DNA from: Lysobacterales bacterium
GTDB taxonomy: Bacteria; Pseudomonadota; Gammaproteobacteria; Xanthomonadales; Ahniellaceae
DNA: 64,000 nucleotides
Direction of reading: 5' to 3'
Assembly (NCBI GenBank): GCA_016703225.1
Contig: JADJCM010000001.1
Coordinates: forward strand, 1,364,001-1,428,000
The position numbers and the translations under genes are program-made. Under the pieces are notes generated by a model. It was not told the origin of the DNA. It ran no database searches and saw nothing but the letters and a program-made list of their open reading frames with translations. This document shows positions 44,437-53,991 of the stretch, one piece after another; the first letter of the stretch is position 1; each line of letters starts with the position of its first letter.

Positions 44437-46911
44437 TCAATGGGCGCGCGGCTTGGCGCGGTGCGTCGGCGTCGCAGTCCAGGGATCGTCGGGCCAGGGG
44501 TGTTTGGGGTAGCGGCCCTTGAGTTCCTTCTTGACCTCGGGATACGTGCGTTCCCAGAAGCCTTTCAGGTCGCGCGTGACCTGGATCGGATTGCGCGCGG
44601 GCGACAGCAGGTGCAGCACGACCGGGACTTTGTCCTTGGCGATGCGCGGCGTGTCGGCGAGACCGAACAGTTCCTGCAGTTTGACTGCGAGCACCGGTGC
44701 GTCGCCCTGGTAGTCGAGCTTGCGCGTCATCCCGCTCGGCACCGTCAGCTCGCGCGGCGCGTGTTCGTCGAGCAGTTTGCGTTGTGCGTAGTCGAGGCGA
44801 GAGCGCAGCGCTTCTCCGAGCGTGTCGCTGTCGAAATCGGACAGGCGCCAACGGCCTGCGAGGTAGGGCGCCAGCCAGTTGTCGAGTGTGGCGAGCAGAC
44901 CGGCGTCACTGCAGTCGGGCAGGCCGAGCTCCGGGCAAGCCGCGCGCAGGAACTCAACGCGCGCCTGCCACTCGCGCAGGCCTTCGCTCCATGGCAATAC
45001 CGCGAGCCCGAGCTGGCGCAGGCCATCGACCAGCATCGCCGCGGTTGCGGCGTCGCGCGGCGCCGGGACCGTGCGGCGTTCGAGCACGAGATCGGCGAAG
45101 CAGCGCTCCTCGCTGGCCTCGACCGCGCGCTTGTCGCGGTTGAAGCCGAGCGCGCGCCGGCTGTGGAAATGCGAGGCATACAGCTGATCCAGAGTGTCGG
45201 GATCGAGCGGCGCCGCGCGCTGGATCAGACTATCGCGGTCCTCGAAGCGCAGCTCGGACACGACCAGCCAGGGTTCGCCGAACAGCAGCGCGTTGTCGTG
45301 CAGGCGCGCGCCGCGGCCGTTCGACAGCTGGTAGCGCCGCAGCTGCGCCGCATCCATCTTCGCGATGCGGTCCGGATAGGCGAGCGCGAGCAGGTCACCC
45401 AGGTGATGATGCGAGCGCATCTGTGCCGATGCCTCGCGATCGAGCTGCAGGCGTCGTCGCCATTGCTTCGCGGTCTGGTCGATCAACGCCAGCGTGCCGC
45501 GATCGGCAGCTTCGATGCGGCGACCGCTGCGAAAGTCATGCACGGCATGCACGCGATCCCGCAGGTCCTCCGAACGTCGCGCATCAAAGCGCAGCGGGTC
45601 GCGGCCATCGAGCAGGGCGGCGACATCGCAGGCGAGTGCGCGCTCGTCGCCGCGCGCACGCACCAGCAGGTTGGCGATACGCGGATGGGTGCCGAACGCG
45701 AGCAGCCTCTTGCCATGCGCGGTGATGCGCGCGTCGCCATCGAGCGCATCGAGCGCCTGCAGCAAGGCGATCGCCGCGGCCTGCGCCGCTGGCGGCGGCG
45801 GGTCGAGCAGACGCAGCGCGTCCGTGCCCCACTGCTTGAGTTCGAGCACGAACGCGGCGAGTTCGGTGCGTGCAATCTCCGGCCGCGTGCCCGGTTCCAG
45901 GCGCTGGCTTTCCGGCCAAAGTCGATAGCACCAGCCTTCGGCGACACGTCCGGCGCGGCCGGCGCGCTGGGTCGCGGACGACTGCGCGATGTTCACCGTG
46001 TCGAGCCGACTCATGCCGCTACCGGCATCCAGACGCGGCTCGCGCGCGAGCCCGGAGTCGATGACCACGCGCACACCGGGCAGGGTCACGCTCGACTCGG
46101 CGACATTGGTCGCGAGCACGACGCGGCGACGATCGCCGGGGCGCAATACGCGTGCCTGTTCCTCGACCGACAATTCGCCGTGCAACAGCAGCACCTCGGC
46201 GTCGACCTCGGCGAGCACGCGTGCACACTGCTCGAGTTCGAACTTGCCGGGCAGGAAACACAGCAAATCGCCGGCATGTTGCGCCAAGGCCTGCTGCACC
46301 GCGCGCTTGAGCTGGAACGACAACGCTTCCTGCGGCCGTGCCGGGAAATGCGTAACCGTCACCGGATAACTGCGGCCGGCACTGGTCAGGCGCGGGCAGT
46401 CGAGGAAGCGCGCCAGCTTTTCGCCATCGAGCGTGGCCGACATCACCAGCAGGCGCAGATCCTCGCGCAGGCCGGCCTGCACGTCGACGCAGAGCGCGAG
46501 GCCCAGGTCGCTGTGCAGATGGCGCTCGTGGAATTCATCGAACAGGATCGCGCTGATGCCTTCGAGCATCGGATCGTCCTGGAGCATGCGCGTCAGAATC
46601 CCTTCGGTGACCACTTCGACCCGAGTCGCTGCGGAAACCTTCGATTCAAAACGGATGCGATAACCGACGGTGGCGCCGACCGCCTCGCCGAGCGACTCGG
46701 CCATGAAGCCCGCCGCCGCACGCGCGGCGATGCGCCGCGGTTCCAGCATCAGCACCTTGCCCGTGCACCACGGCGCAGCGAGCAGGGCAAGCGGCACCTG
46801 GGTGGTCTTGCCGGCGCCGGGTGGCGCTTCCAGCACCAGGCGCGGATGCGCCGCGAGTGACGCGACGATCTCGGGCAGCAGCGGGGTGATCGGGAGTTCG
46901 AGCGAGGCCAT
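44437..46911 (-). CDS. hrpB: ATP-dependent helicase HrpB
   Basis: An 824-aa DEAH helicase: APPGAGKTTQVPLALL (Walker A), LFDEFHERHL (motif II), MSATLDGEKLARFL (motif III), TNVAESSVTLPGV and QRAGRAGRVAEG (motif VI), then the HrpB C-terminal domain. The ATG at 46911 starts the conserved region; the longer frame would run into the repeat. HrpB is a putative RNA helicase of unclear role. Confidence 0.95.
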   Translation of the reverse strand: MASLELPITPLLPEIVASLAAHPRLVLEAPPGAGKTTQVPLALLAAPWCTGKVLMLEPRRIAARAAAGFMAESLGEAVGATVGYRIRFESKVSAATRVEVVTEGILTRMLQDDPMLEGISAILFDEFHERHLHSDLGLALCVDVQAGLREDLRLLVMSATLDGEKLARFLDCPRLTSAGRSYPVTVTHFPARPQEALSFQLKRAVQQALAQHAGDLLCFLPGKFELEQCARVLAEVDAEVLLLHGELSVEEQARVLRPGDRRRVVLATNVAESSVTLPGVRVVIDSGLAREPRLDAGSGMSRLDTVNIAQSSATQRAGRAGRVAEGWCYRLWPESQRLEPGTRPEIARTELAAFVLELKQWGTDALRLLDPPPPAAQAAAIALLQALDALDGDARITAHGKRLLAFGTHPRIANLLVRARGDERALACDVAALLDGRDPLRFDARRSEDLRDRVHAVHDFRSGRRIEAADRGTLALIDQTAKQWRRRLQLDREASAQMRSHHHLGDLLALAYPDRIAKMDAAQLRRYQLSNGRGARLHDNALLFGEPWLVVSELRFEDRDSLIQRAAPLDPDTLDQLYASHFHSRRALGFNRDKRAVEASEERCFADLVLERRTVPAPRDAATAAMLVDGLRQLGLAVLPWSEGLREWQARVEFLRAACPELGLPDCSDAGLLATLDNWLAPYLAGRWRLSDFDSDTLGEALRSRLDYAQRKLLDEHAPRELTVPSGMTRKLDYQGDAPVLAVKLQELFGLADTPRIAKDKVPVVLHLLSPARNPIQVTRDLKGFWERTYPEVKKELKGRYPKHPWPDDPWTATPTHRAKPRAH

Positions 46912-46952
46912 CAGCGCATTGTCGCGGGATGGCTGGGCAAAAGCATCGAAAG

Positions 46953-47037
46953 GCATCGCGGGCCGGAGCCCGCTCCCACTTTCGCCCGATGGGAGTTGGT
47001 CTAAGCGAATGTGGGAGCGGGCTCCGGCCCGCGATGC
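46953..47037. repeat. Inverted repeat with perfect 27-bp arms
   Basis: Arms at 46953-46979 and 47011-47037 match perfectly as inverted copies (core GGAGCGGGCTCCGGCCCGCGA), with a 31-bp spacer. It stands between hrpB and the secreted-protein gene, 9 bp after the latter's stop. It resembles paired REP elements (BIME-like) and could end transcription of the secreted protein gene. Confidence 0.9.
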
Positions 47038-47046
47038 TCTGCCGGG

Positions 47047-48126
47047 TTACTTGCCCAGCGAAGCCTGCAACGCCTGCACCTTGGCGCGGTGCGCATGCAC
47101 ATCGATGCCGTAGCGCTCCTGCACCTGCTCGGCGCTCAGGCCTTCGGGCATTACGCCGCCGTTCTGGTCCATGATCATCTTGGCCAGCGAGCGCGGTGTG
47201 TAGGCCCGCTTGGAAGACTCTTCGACCGCCGCCGGGCCGGCGCCATTGTTCAGCACGAAACTGCGGCTGCCGGAGCGGAAACCGCGCACCGGGTAGTAGG
47301 GGCCGTTGCCGGGGGAGTTCGGGTCGTTGCCGAAGTACCACTCGACCACGCCCTCGAAATCGGAGGTGTTCACTTCGAGGTAGTAGGCCCAGTATTGCGC
47401 GGGCGAACTCGAGGTCTGGATCGCGTCGGTCACCACCACGACATGCTCGTCGCGGGTGGCGTCGTAGTAGCCGGCGGCATCGTGGTAGTAGAGCGCATTC
47501 GAGGTGCAGCGGCCGATCAACGAGGTGTCGGCGCGGCAGCCTTCGAAGAAGTCCGGCGTCGGCGTGCGATTGATCCGGTCGAACACCAGCACATCGCCGT
47601 AGTACGGAAACACCGAGTAGTCGCCGCCACGCGCATAGGCATCAAGGACAACCGACCACTCGCCGATCATGCGCTCGATTTCCTTGTCGGCGCCCCAAGC
47701 GGCGTAGTAGTCGAGGCGCTGAATCTGTGTGGTGCGTCCGCCCCAGGTCAGGGTGGCGCGGGTCTCGTCGTTCGGGTCGAAGATGATCTGGATCGGGCCG
47801 CCGGCATTCGCGAAATACTGCGGCACGAAATACGGGCCGCCGACCCACTGGCCGTTGGCATAGGAGTCGAGATTGCCGTTGTAGATGTTGTAGTAGGTGC
47901 TGCCGCCGACGCTGCTCGCGGTCAACAGCGCTGCGCTGGTGAACCAGGTCGGGCGGCCGAGTGTGTCGTAGACATAGGCCGCGAGGAACACCTGCTTGTC
48001 TTCGATCTCGATGGCGATGCCGGTACCGGACTCGCTCGGGTTGTACCAAAACCCGGAAGCCGGGGTGTAGGCCTGGGCCGAAACCGTGGTGGCCAGGGCG
48101 AGAGCAAATACGGCAGCGCGTGTCAT
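47047..48126 (-). CDS. Secreted protein with GFWYNPSESGTG motif
   Basis: A 359-aa protein with a signal peptide (MTRAAVFALALATTVSAQA). The mature part begins GFWYNPSESGTGIAIEIEDKQVFLAAYVYD, a beta-rich segment (W-x-NP-x-ESG-x-G) that I associate with secreted proteins of Lysobacterales. It is rich in Tyr and Asn and has two Cys. The C-terminal 50 residues are charged and helical. Function unknown. Confidence 0.8.
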   Translation of the reverse strand: MTRAAVFALALATTVSAQAYTPASGFWYNPSESGTGIAIEIEDKQVFLAAYVYDTLGRPTWFTSAALLTASSVGGSTYYNIYNGNLDSYANGQWVGGPYFVPQYFANAGGPIQIIFDPNDETRATLTWGGRTTQIQRLDYYAAWGADKEIERMIGEWSVVLDAYARGGDYSVFPYYGDVLVFDRINRTPTPDFFEGCRADTSLIGRCTSNALYYHDAAGYYDATRDEHVVVVTDAIQTSSSPAQYWAYYLEVNTSDFEGVVEWYFGNDPNSPGNGPYYPVRGFRSGSRSFVLNNGAGPAAVEESSKRAYTPRSLAKMIMDQNGGVMPEGLSAEQVQERYGIDVHAHRAKVQALQASLGK

Positions 48127-48221
48127 CGAAAGCTCCTGTGGATGCGCGGCGGACGATGCGGCGCGCGCACTGAATCCGTGGTTAACCGCGCCACTATACT
48201 CGCGCCCCCATTCAGCCCGCG

Positions 48222-49019
48222 ATGGCCATGCACCTGATCGACATCGGCGCCAACCTCACCCACGAGAGCTTCCAGCATGACCTGCCGGCCGTGCTCGAAC
48301 GCGCGCGCGCGGCCGGCGTCGAACGCATCCTGGTCACCGGCGCCTCGCGCAGCGGCAGCGTCGAGGCCCAGCAGCTGGCCGCCGAACACTCGGGCTTCCT
48401 GTATGCGACCGCGGGCCTGCATCCGCACCATGCGCACGAATACGACGCCGATCTCGACGCCCTGTTGCGCGACCTGCTCGCGCACGACGAAGTAGTTGCG
48501 GTGGGTGAAACCGGGCTCGACTACCACCGCGACTTCTCGCCGCGCGACGCGCAGCGCTTCGCCTTCGAACAGCAGCTCGCCATCGCCATCGAGGTGCAGA
48601 AGCCGCTGTTCCTTCACCAGCGCGACGCGCACGCCGACTTCATCGCCATCCTGGACTCGGTGCGCGAGCGCCTGCCGCCGGTGGTCGTGCACTGCTTCAC
48701 CGGCGAACGACAGGAGTTGATCGACTGCCTCGATCACGGCTTCCACATCGGCATCACCGGCTGGATCTGCGACGAACGCCGCGGCCAGCATCTGCGCGAA
48801 CTGGTGCGTCTGATCCCCGCCGATCGCCTGATGATCGAGACCGACGCGCCCTACCTGCTGCCGCGCACGCTCAAGCCCAAGCCCAGCCACCGCCGCAACG
48901 AACCCGCGTTCCTCGCACACATCTGCGAAGAAATCGCGCGCGATCGCAACGAAGCGCCCGCCATCACCGCCGCGAACAGCACGGCGACGGCGAAACGCTT
49001 TTTCTGCTTGCCGGAGTGA
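48222..49019 (+). CDS. tatD: TatD-family metal-dependent DNase
   Basis: A 265-aa TIM-barrel hydrolase with IDIGANLTHESF (variant of the HxH site), GLHPHHAHEY, GETGLDYHRDFSP, VHCFTGERQE and IETDAPYLLPR. It fits TatD proper (DIGANLT) better than YcfH. Roles in DNA repair and quality control are proposed for the family. Starts at ATG 48222 or 48228. Convergent with the DUF2167 gene, 7 bp apart. Confidence 0.93.
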   Translation: MAMHLIDIGANLTHESFQHDLPAVLERARAAGVERILVTGASRSGSVEAQQLAAEHSGFLYATAGLHPHHAHEYDADLDALLRDLLAHDEVVAVGETGLDYHRDFSPRDAQRFAFEQQLAIAIEVQKPLFLHQRDAHADFIAILDSVRERLPPVVVHCFTGERQELIDCLDHGFHIGITGWICDERRGQHLRELVRLIPADRLMIETDAPYLLPRTLKPKPSHRRNEPAFLAHICEEIARDRNEAPAITAANSTATAKRFFCLPE

Positions 49020-49026
49020 GGGCGCC

Positions 49027-49926
49027 TCAGCCCGTTTGCTGGTCCTTCTTGCCAAACAGCTTCTTCAGCAGCGCCGCGGCTCCGACGAGGAGCAGGACCG
49101 CGAACTTCTTCAGGCTGAGCAGCAGCACGCCGAGCTTGGCGAACAGGCCCATCTTGCTTGCCGCAGCGCCCGCGACCAGTGCCGCCAGGCCGTAGCCGGC
49201 GACCTTGTCGGTGCCTTCGTTGAAGTCGGCATAGCGGTGGCCGCTGTCGAACTCGACCATGTGCAGCACCCGCTGCATGCCCTGCTGGATGTTCGCCAGG
49301 TCGCCCATGCCGCCGACCGCGTTCATGCTCAGGTAACCGCCGCGGCCGAGTGCGCGGATGTCGTAGTTCACGGTGTGCGCATCGGCGCCGGAGAAACTCA
49401 GTTCCTTGGCCCAGTGCAGCTTCTTCTGCTCGGCGTCGTAGCGCGGCGGGCTGGCCCAGCCGACCAGTTCGACGCGACCGTAGCCGGCCTGTTCGCGCTC
49501 GTCGTTGGCCGCTGCCGTCTCCTCCTGCATCGTCTTCAACATTTCGCTGTAGTCGATCTTTGCGGCCTCCTCGTCGGAAACGAAGCCATCATCGGAGTAC
49601 GACAACACCACCGCCCAGCTGTCGTCGTCGGTGATCTCGATGCCGCCCGGGACCAGCATGCCGAGCACGTCCGCATCCGGCGGGTTGCCCCACAGTTCTT
49701 CCAGCACTCGACGCGTGTCGGCGGGTGCGAGATAGCGGAAACCGCCATCGAGGTGCAGGGTGGCGTGGGCGCCGGCCACCGCCACGTCGCCACTCTGGTA
49801 GTGCAGCGAGGCATTGAATTGGCGCGCGATTTCGGCCGGGTCGGCCTCTTGTTCCTGCGCTGTGGCGGCTGCGCAGGCGAATGCCAGCAACGCGGCGAGC
49901 GCCGCGGACGAAAAGGTCTTGAACAT
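49027..49926 (-). CDS. DUF2167 membrane-anchored protein
   Basis: A 299-aa protein with a signal peptide (MFKTFSSAALAALLAFACAAATA), a soluble domain with the DUF2167 features (LGMLVPGGIEITDDDSWAVVLSYSDDGFVSDEEAAKIDYSEML, LVGWASPPRYDAEQKKLHWAKEL) and a hydrophobic C-terminus of two close segments ending in KKLFGKKDQ. Probably periplasmic and anchored in the inner membrane. Unknown function. Confidence 0.88.
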   Translation of the reverse strand: MFKTFSSAALAALLAFACAAATAQEQEADPAEIARQFNASLHYQSGDVAVAGAHATLHLDGGFRYLAPADTRRVLEELWGNPPDADVLGMLVPGGIEITDDDSWAVVLSYSDDGFVSDEEAAKIDYSEMLKTMQEETAAANDEREQAGYGRVELVGWASPPRYDAEQKKLHWAKELSFSGADAHTVNYDIRALGRGGYLSMNAVGGMGDLANIQQGMQRVLHMVEFDSGHRYADFNEGTDKVAGYGLAALVAGAAASKMGLFAKLGVLLLSLKKFAVLLLVGAAALLKKLFGKKDQQTG

Positions 49927-50007
49927 GGGTACCCCGATGGAAGGTGAAGGAAGCAGCGGCCGCTGCCCCCGAGCGCACGCTGCGCCGCCAAGTATCGGCG
50001 TTCGGGG

Positions 50008-50781
50008 TCAGGCGCGTAAACCCTTGCCGCGCACCAGCAGGTGCATCGAGATCACGCCGAGCACCAGGGTGAAGCCGAGCATCACCGCGAACGCGGTGGC
50101 GAGTGGCACGTCGGATACGCCGAGCAATCCGTAGCGGAAGGCGTTCACCGTGTACAGGATCGGGTTCAGCTCGGAAGCGCGTTGCCAGAGCGGCGGCAGC
50201 AGCGCGACGCTGTAGAACACGCCGCCGAGATAGGTGAGCGGGGTCAGGATGAAGGTCGGCACGATTGCGATGTCGTCGAACTTCTTCGCGTAGATGGCGT
50301 TGATGAAGCCGGCGAAGGCGAACATCACCGAGGTCAGCAACAGCGTGGCCAGCGTCACCAGCGGATGCTGCACCTGGATGCGGGTGAAGCACATCGCCAC
50401 CACCAGCACGATCGCCCCGACCATCAGCCCGCGCGCCACCGCACCCAGCGTGTAGCCGAGCAGGATCACCCAGTTCGGGGTCGGGCTGACCAGCAGCTCC
50501 TCGATGAAGCGCTGGAACTTGGCGCCGAAGAAGCTGGAGACGATGTTGCCGTAGCTGTTCTGGATCACCGCCATCATGATCAGGCCGGGCACGATGAAGT
50601 CGATGTAGCGCATGCCGCCCATCTCGCCGATGCGCGAACCGATCAGCTTGCCGAAGATGGCGAAGTACAGCGTCATCGTGATCGCCGGCGGCACCAGCGT
50701 CTGGCCCCAGATGCGCAGGATCCGATGCACCTCGCGGAACACGATGGTCTTCAGCGCCTCCCAATTGCCGCTGGCGTTCAT
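50008..50781 (-). CDS. ABC-2 type exporter permease (YadH-like)
   Basis: A 257-aa membrane protein with about six transmembrane segments and the ABC-2 signature region (FTRIQVQHPLVTL...AIVPTFILTPLTYLGGVFYSVALLPPLWQRASELNPILYTVNAFRYGLLG). It follows its ATPase gene with an ATGA-type overlap (50778-50781). Starts at ATG 50781; the longer frame is antisense noise. Substrate unknown. Confidence 0.92.
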   Translation of the reverse strand: MNASGNWEALKTIVFREVHRILRIWGQTLVPPAITMTLYFAIFGKLIGSRIGEMGGMRYIDFIVPGLIMMAVIQNSYGNIVSSFFGAKFQRFIEELLVSPTPNWVILLGYTLGAVARGLMVGAIVLVVAMCFTRIQVQHPLVTLATLLLTSVMFAFAGFINAIYAKKFDDIAIVPTFILTPLTYLGGVFYSVALLPPLWQRASELNPILYTVNAFRYGLLGVSDVPLATAFAVMLGFTLVLGVISMHLLVRGKGLRA

Positions 50782-51713
50782 CGCGCACCTCCATTGCCGC
50801 GTTCGACCAGGCCGAGGAACAGTTCTTCCAGCCGGTTCGCCTTGTTGCGCAGCGAACGCACGCGGACGCCGCCGCGGTCGAGTTGCGCGAACAGCTCGTT
50901 CAGCGTGGTGTCGCGCGGCACATCGGCCTCGAGCGTGGTCGCATCGACGCGGCGCAGCTGCACCGCGCCGCTCATCGTCGGCGCCGCGTCCATGCTGTCG
51001 ACCAGGTCGAGCACGAAGGTCTCGCGGTCGAGCTTCGCCAGCAGCGCCTTCATCGAGGTGTGCTCGACGATGCGACCGCGGTCGATGATCGCGATGTTGC
51101 GGCACAGGCTCTCGGCTTCCTCGAGGTAGTGCGTGGTCAGAATCACCGTCGTGCCGGCGGCGTTGATGCCTTGCACGAAGTTCCACATCGAGCGCCGGAT
51201 TTCGATATCGACGCCCGCGGTCGGCTCGTCGAGGATCAGCAGGCGCGGTTCGTGCACCATGGCGCGCGCGATCATCAGTCGTCGCTTCATGCCGCCCGAG
51301 AGCGTGCGCGCGGCCACCTGCGCCTTGTCCCACAGCGACAGCTGGCGCAGGTACTTCTCGGCGCGTTCGCGCGCGAGCTTGCGTGGCAGGCCGTAGAAAC
51401 CGGCCTGGTTGCTGACGATGTCGAACGGCTTCTCGAACTGGTTGAAGTTGATTTCCTGCGGCACCACGCCGACGCAGGACAGCGCCGCCTCGCGTTCGCT
51501 GCCGAGATCATGGTCGAAGATGCGGACGCTGCCGCCGCTGCGATTGACCAGCGAGGTGACGATGCCGATGGTCGTCGACTTGCCGGCGCCGTTCGGACCG
51601 AGCAGCGCGAAGAAGTCGCCCGCGGCGACGTCGAGGTCGATGCCGGCGAGCGCGGTCACGCCGTTGTCATAGGTCTTGTGCAGGTCACGGATGGAAAGCG
51701 CGAGTTCGCTCAT
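50778..51713 (-). CDS. ABC transporter ATPase (YadG-like)
   Basis: A 311-aa ATPase: Walker A GPNGAGKSTT, Q-loop PQEINFNQFE, signature LSGGMKRRL, Walker B LLILDEPTAGVDIE, switch His in TTHYLEEAE. The group matches YadG (CcmA-type drug/polysaccharide exporters). Partner of the downstream permease. Confidence 0.93.
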   Translation of the reverse strand: MSELALSIRDLHKTYDNGVTALAGIDLDVAAGDFFALLGPNGAGKSTTIGIVTSLVNRSGGSVRIFDHDLGSEREAALSCVGVVPQEINFNQFEKPFDIVSNQAGFYGLPRKLARERAEKYLRQLSLWDKAQVAARTLSGGMKRRLMIARAMVHEPRLLILDEPTAGVDIEIRRSMWNFVQGINAAGTTVILTTHYLEEAESLCRNIAIIDRGRIVEHTSMKALLAKLDRETFVLDLVDSMDAAPTMSGAVQLRRVDATTLEADVPRDTTLNELFAQLDRGGVRVRSLRNKANRLEELFLGLVERGNGGAR

Positions 51714-51783
51714 GCAGCGCTCCAGAAATCGGCGCGCGAGGCTAGCACAGCGCATAGAATGCCGGCCTCGACGGAGGCGGCGC

Positions 51784-52533
51784 ATGAGCCAAACATTCGA
51801 TTTGCGGCTGGTGCGAGCGCGCATGCTGGCGCCGCGCGTGCGCGAGCTTGCGTTTCAGCGCGTGGACGGCGCGGCAGGCGCATTCATTGCCGGCCAGTTC
51901 CTGCAACTGCATTTCGGCGGCGCCGATGGGGTCGCGTTCAAGCGCAGCTACTCGATCGCAACTGTTGCCGGCGATGCGGCCAACGCCGGAGGGTTGATCG
52001 AGATCGCGGTGTCCTACGTCGAGGGTGGCGCCGCCACGCAGCGCCTGAGCGCACTCGCACCGGGGGAAATCGTGCAAGCGAGCGGGCCGTATGGCCGCTT
52101 CGTGTTGGCCACGGCCGACCGCAATGCACGCTACCTGCTGGTCGCGACCGGCACTGGCGTCACGCCCTATCGCGCGATGCTGCCAGAGCTTGCTCGGCTG
52201 CATGGCGAACGCGGCATCGACGTGGTGCTGCTGCAGGGTGCGCGCACCGGCGCCGAGCTGCTGTACGCGCACGAGTTCGATGCCTTCGCCGCCGCGAGCC
52301 CCTGGTTCCGCTACCTGCCCTGTCTGTCGCGCGAGCCGCGTCTCGCTCCTGGCGGAAACGACCGTCGCGGTTACGTGCAGCATGCATTCGCGGACCTGGT
52401 ACTTGATCCGGCGCGCGACATCGCGTACCTGTGCGGCAATCCGGACATGGTCGACGCCGGCTTCGAGGCGCTGAAGGCCTGCGGTTTGCCGGTGCCGGCG
52501 ATCCGTCGCGAGAAATACCTGAGCGCGCGTTGA
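51784..52533 (+). CDS. fpr: Ferredoxin/flavodoxin-NADP+ reductase
   Basis: A 249-aa FNR-fold protein with FAD motif RSYSIAT, NADP motif LLVATGTGVTPYRAML, and YLCGNPDMVD near the C-terminus, ending in EKYLSAR. It exchanges electrons between NADPH and ferredoxin or flavodoxin. Starts at ATG 51784, divergent from the YadGH-like operon. Confidence 0.85.
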   Translation: MSQTFDLRLVRARMLAPRVRELAFQRVDGAAGAFIAGQFLQLHFGGADGVAFKRSYSIATVAGDAANAGGLIEIAVSYVEGGAATQRLSALAPGEIVQASGPYGRFVLATADRNARYLLVATGTGVTPYRAMLPELARLHGERGIDVVLLQGARTGAELLYAHEFDAFAAASPWFRYLPCLSREPRLAPGGNDRRGYVQHAFADLVLDPARDIAYLCGNPDMVDAGFEALKACGLPVPAIRREKYLSAR

Positions 52534-52537
52534 GGCC

Positions 52538-53893
52538 TCAGCGCTCCGTCGCCGGCCGCAGGCGGCCGTCGGACTGCACCACGAAATCAACGGAACGCGC
52601 GGGTTCGCCATCCACCACGTGCAACTGCAAGGGCTGGCCGCGCCAGGACGGAACCGATGCGCTGCGCGCCAGCACGTGCGCAACTTCAGCGCTGCCTGCG
52701 TGCAGTCGCAGCGAATGCGTGCCCGCAGGCGTGGCAAGGATTCGCGCCGCGTCGTCGAGCAGCGCGGTCTGGACGGCGGCATCGCGATGGAAGCGCCGCA
52801 GTAGGTTCACATCGTGCCAGCACAGCAGCAGCAGGAGCAGCGCATGTAGCCAGCGCGTGTTGCGCCCGGGTGCGGGTGCGAGCCAAGCCAATCCCGCGGC
52901 CAGCGCAACACCGGCAAGCAGCGCGAAATGCGCCGAGGCCTTTGGCAGCAGCAGTGCGGGTCCGATCAGGGCCAGGCTCGCGGCGGTCACCGCCAGGCCG
53001 CGCCAGCGCGCGCGCTGCCAGCAGTCGCGCCACCAGAGCAGCACCAGCAAGCCGGCACCGAGTTGCGTCGCGACACTGCGCAGCGCCACGGTGTGCGCTT
53101 CCTCGACGCTCGGCAGCAGCGGGAACAGCAGGTAGTCGAGCACGCGTCGCGGCAGGTACGACAGCTGCCATGCGTAGTAGGGAACGGGGCTGGGCGGATG
53201 CAGCAAGGGATCCATGCGCAGCAGCAGGTACGTCGCCACCGCCACGCTGGCTGCGGCAGCGGCGACGATCCCTTCACGCCGCGCGTCGCTGACGGCGGCG
53301 TAGAGCAGCCATGCCAGCGGCAGCACCAGCGCCGATTCCTTGGCCAGCAAGGCCACCGCGGTGGACAGCAAGGCGATCGTTGCATGTACTGCCAGCGCCA
53401 TCGGGCGTGCGCGCGCATGGCTGGCCAGCAGCATCGCGGCCAGTGCAATCGCCGCGACCAGCAGGTCGGCCAGGGTGCCGACCCAGCCGGCACTGAACAC
53501 CGTCGTCGGCAGCAGCAGGAACAGCGTCGCCGCATTCCACGGCCGCGACGACTGCACCCCGAATGCGAGCAACAGCTGCCGCAGCAGCAGCGCGATGCCC
53601 ACCATCGCCAGCGCGAACGCGGCGTGCGAGAACCAGGGTCGGTCGCCGCCCAGGTGGGCCAGCAGCAACCACAGGTTGAAGGTGAGCGGTCGATACTGGA
53701 ACGGGCTCAGGTCGGTGAACGACACCCACGGCAGTGCCGCCAGCGTCGGTGCTGACCGCGCGCGGGCCAGCCACTGCAGTTCATCGGCGCTGAAGTAGCC
53801 GGGAATCGACGCAAGCGCGGCCACGAACACGCTGGCCAGCGCGAGGAACAAGATCCATGGGCGATGGCGGTGGAACATCTCGGGCGCTGGCAT
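52538..53893 (-). CDS. Polytopic membrane protein, GT-C glycosyltransferase-like
   Basis: A protein of about 451 aa with around ten transmembrane segments and a soluble C-terminal part. The first loop contains FSADELQWLARA and, further on, FQYRPLTFNLWLL; an acidic pair in loop 1 and a YRPL-type motif are typical of GT-C glycosyltransferases using lipid-linked sugars. Identification is tentative. Starts at ATG 53893 or 53878. Convergent with fpr by 5 bp. Confidence 0.7.
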   Translation of the reverse strand: MPAPEMFHRHRPWILFLALASVFVAALASIPGYFSADELQWLARARSAPTLAALPWVSFTDLSPFQYRPLTFNLWLLLAHLGGDRPWFSHAAFALAMVGIALLLRQLLLAFGVQSSRPWNAATLFLLLPTTVFSAGWVGTLADLLVAAIALAAMLLASHARARPMALAVHATIALLSTAVALLAKESALVLPLAWLLYAAVSDARREGIVAAAAASVAVATYLLLRMDPLLHPPSPVPYYAWQLSYLPRRVLDYLLFPLLPSVEEAHTVALRSVATQLGAGLLVLLWWRDCWQRARWRGLAVTAASLALIGPALLLPKASAHFALLAGVALAAGLAWLAPAPGRNTRWLHALLLLLLCWHDVNLLRRFHRDAAVQTALLDDAARILATPAGTHSLRLHAGSAEVAHVLARSASVPSWRGQPLQLHVVDGEPARSVDFVVQSDGRLRPATER

Positions 53894-53991
53894 CGGCGCC
53901 GGATTCTGCCATGGCCGGCAGCGTGACGATCGGATCGTGGCAATTCCCGGCCACTCCTCTAGGATGCACGCCTCGCGTACGGAGGATGGCG

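Noticed and set aside
43930..46860. 976-codon plus-strand open frame opposite hrpB
   Set aside because: Antisense to the clear helicase motifs of HrpB; low-complexity Arg/Ala/Gln-rich translation.
50782..51333. N-terminal extension of the YadH-like permease
   Set aside because: This part of the frame is a shadow of the ATPase gene; ATG 50781 with the 4-nt overlap fits the family.
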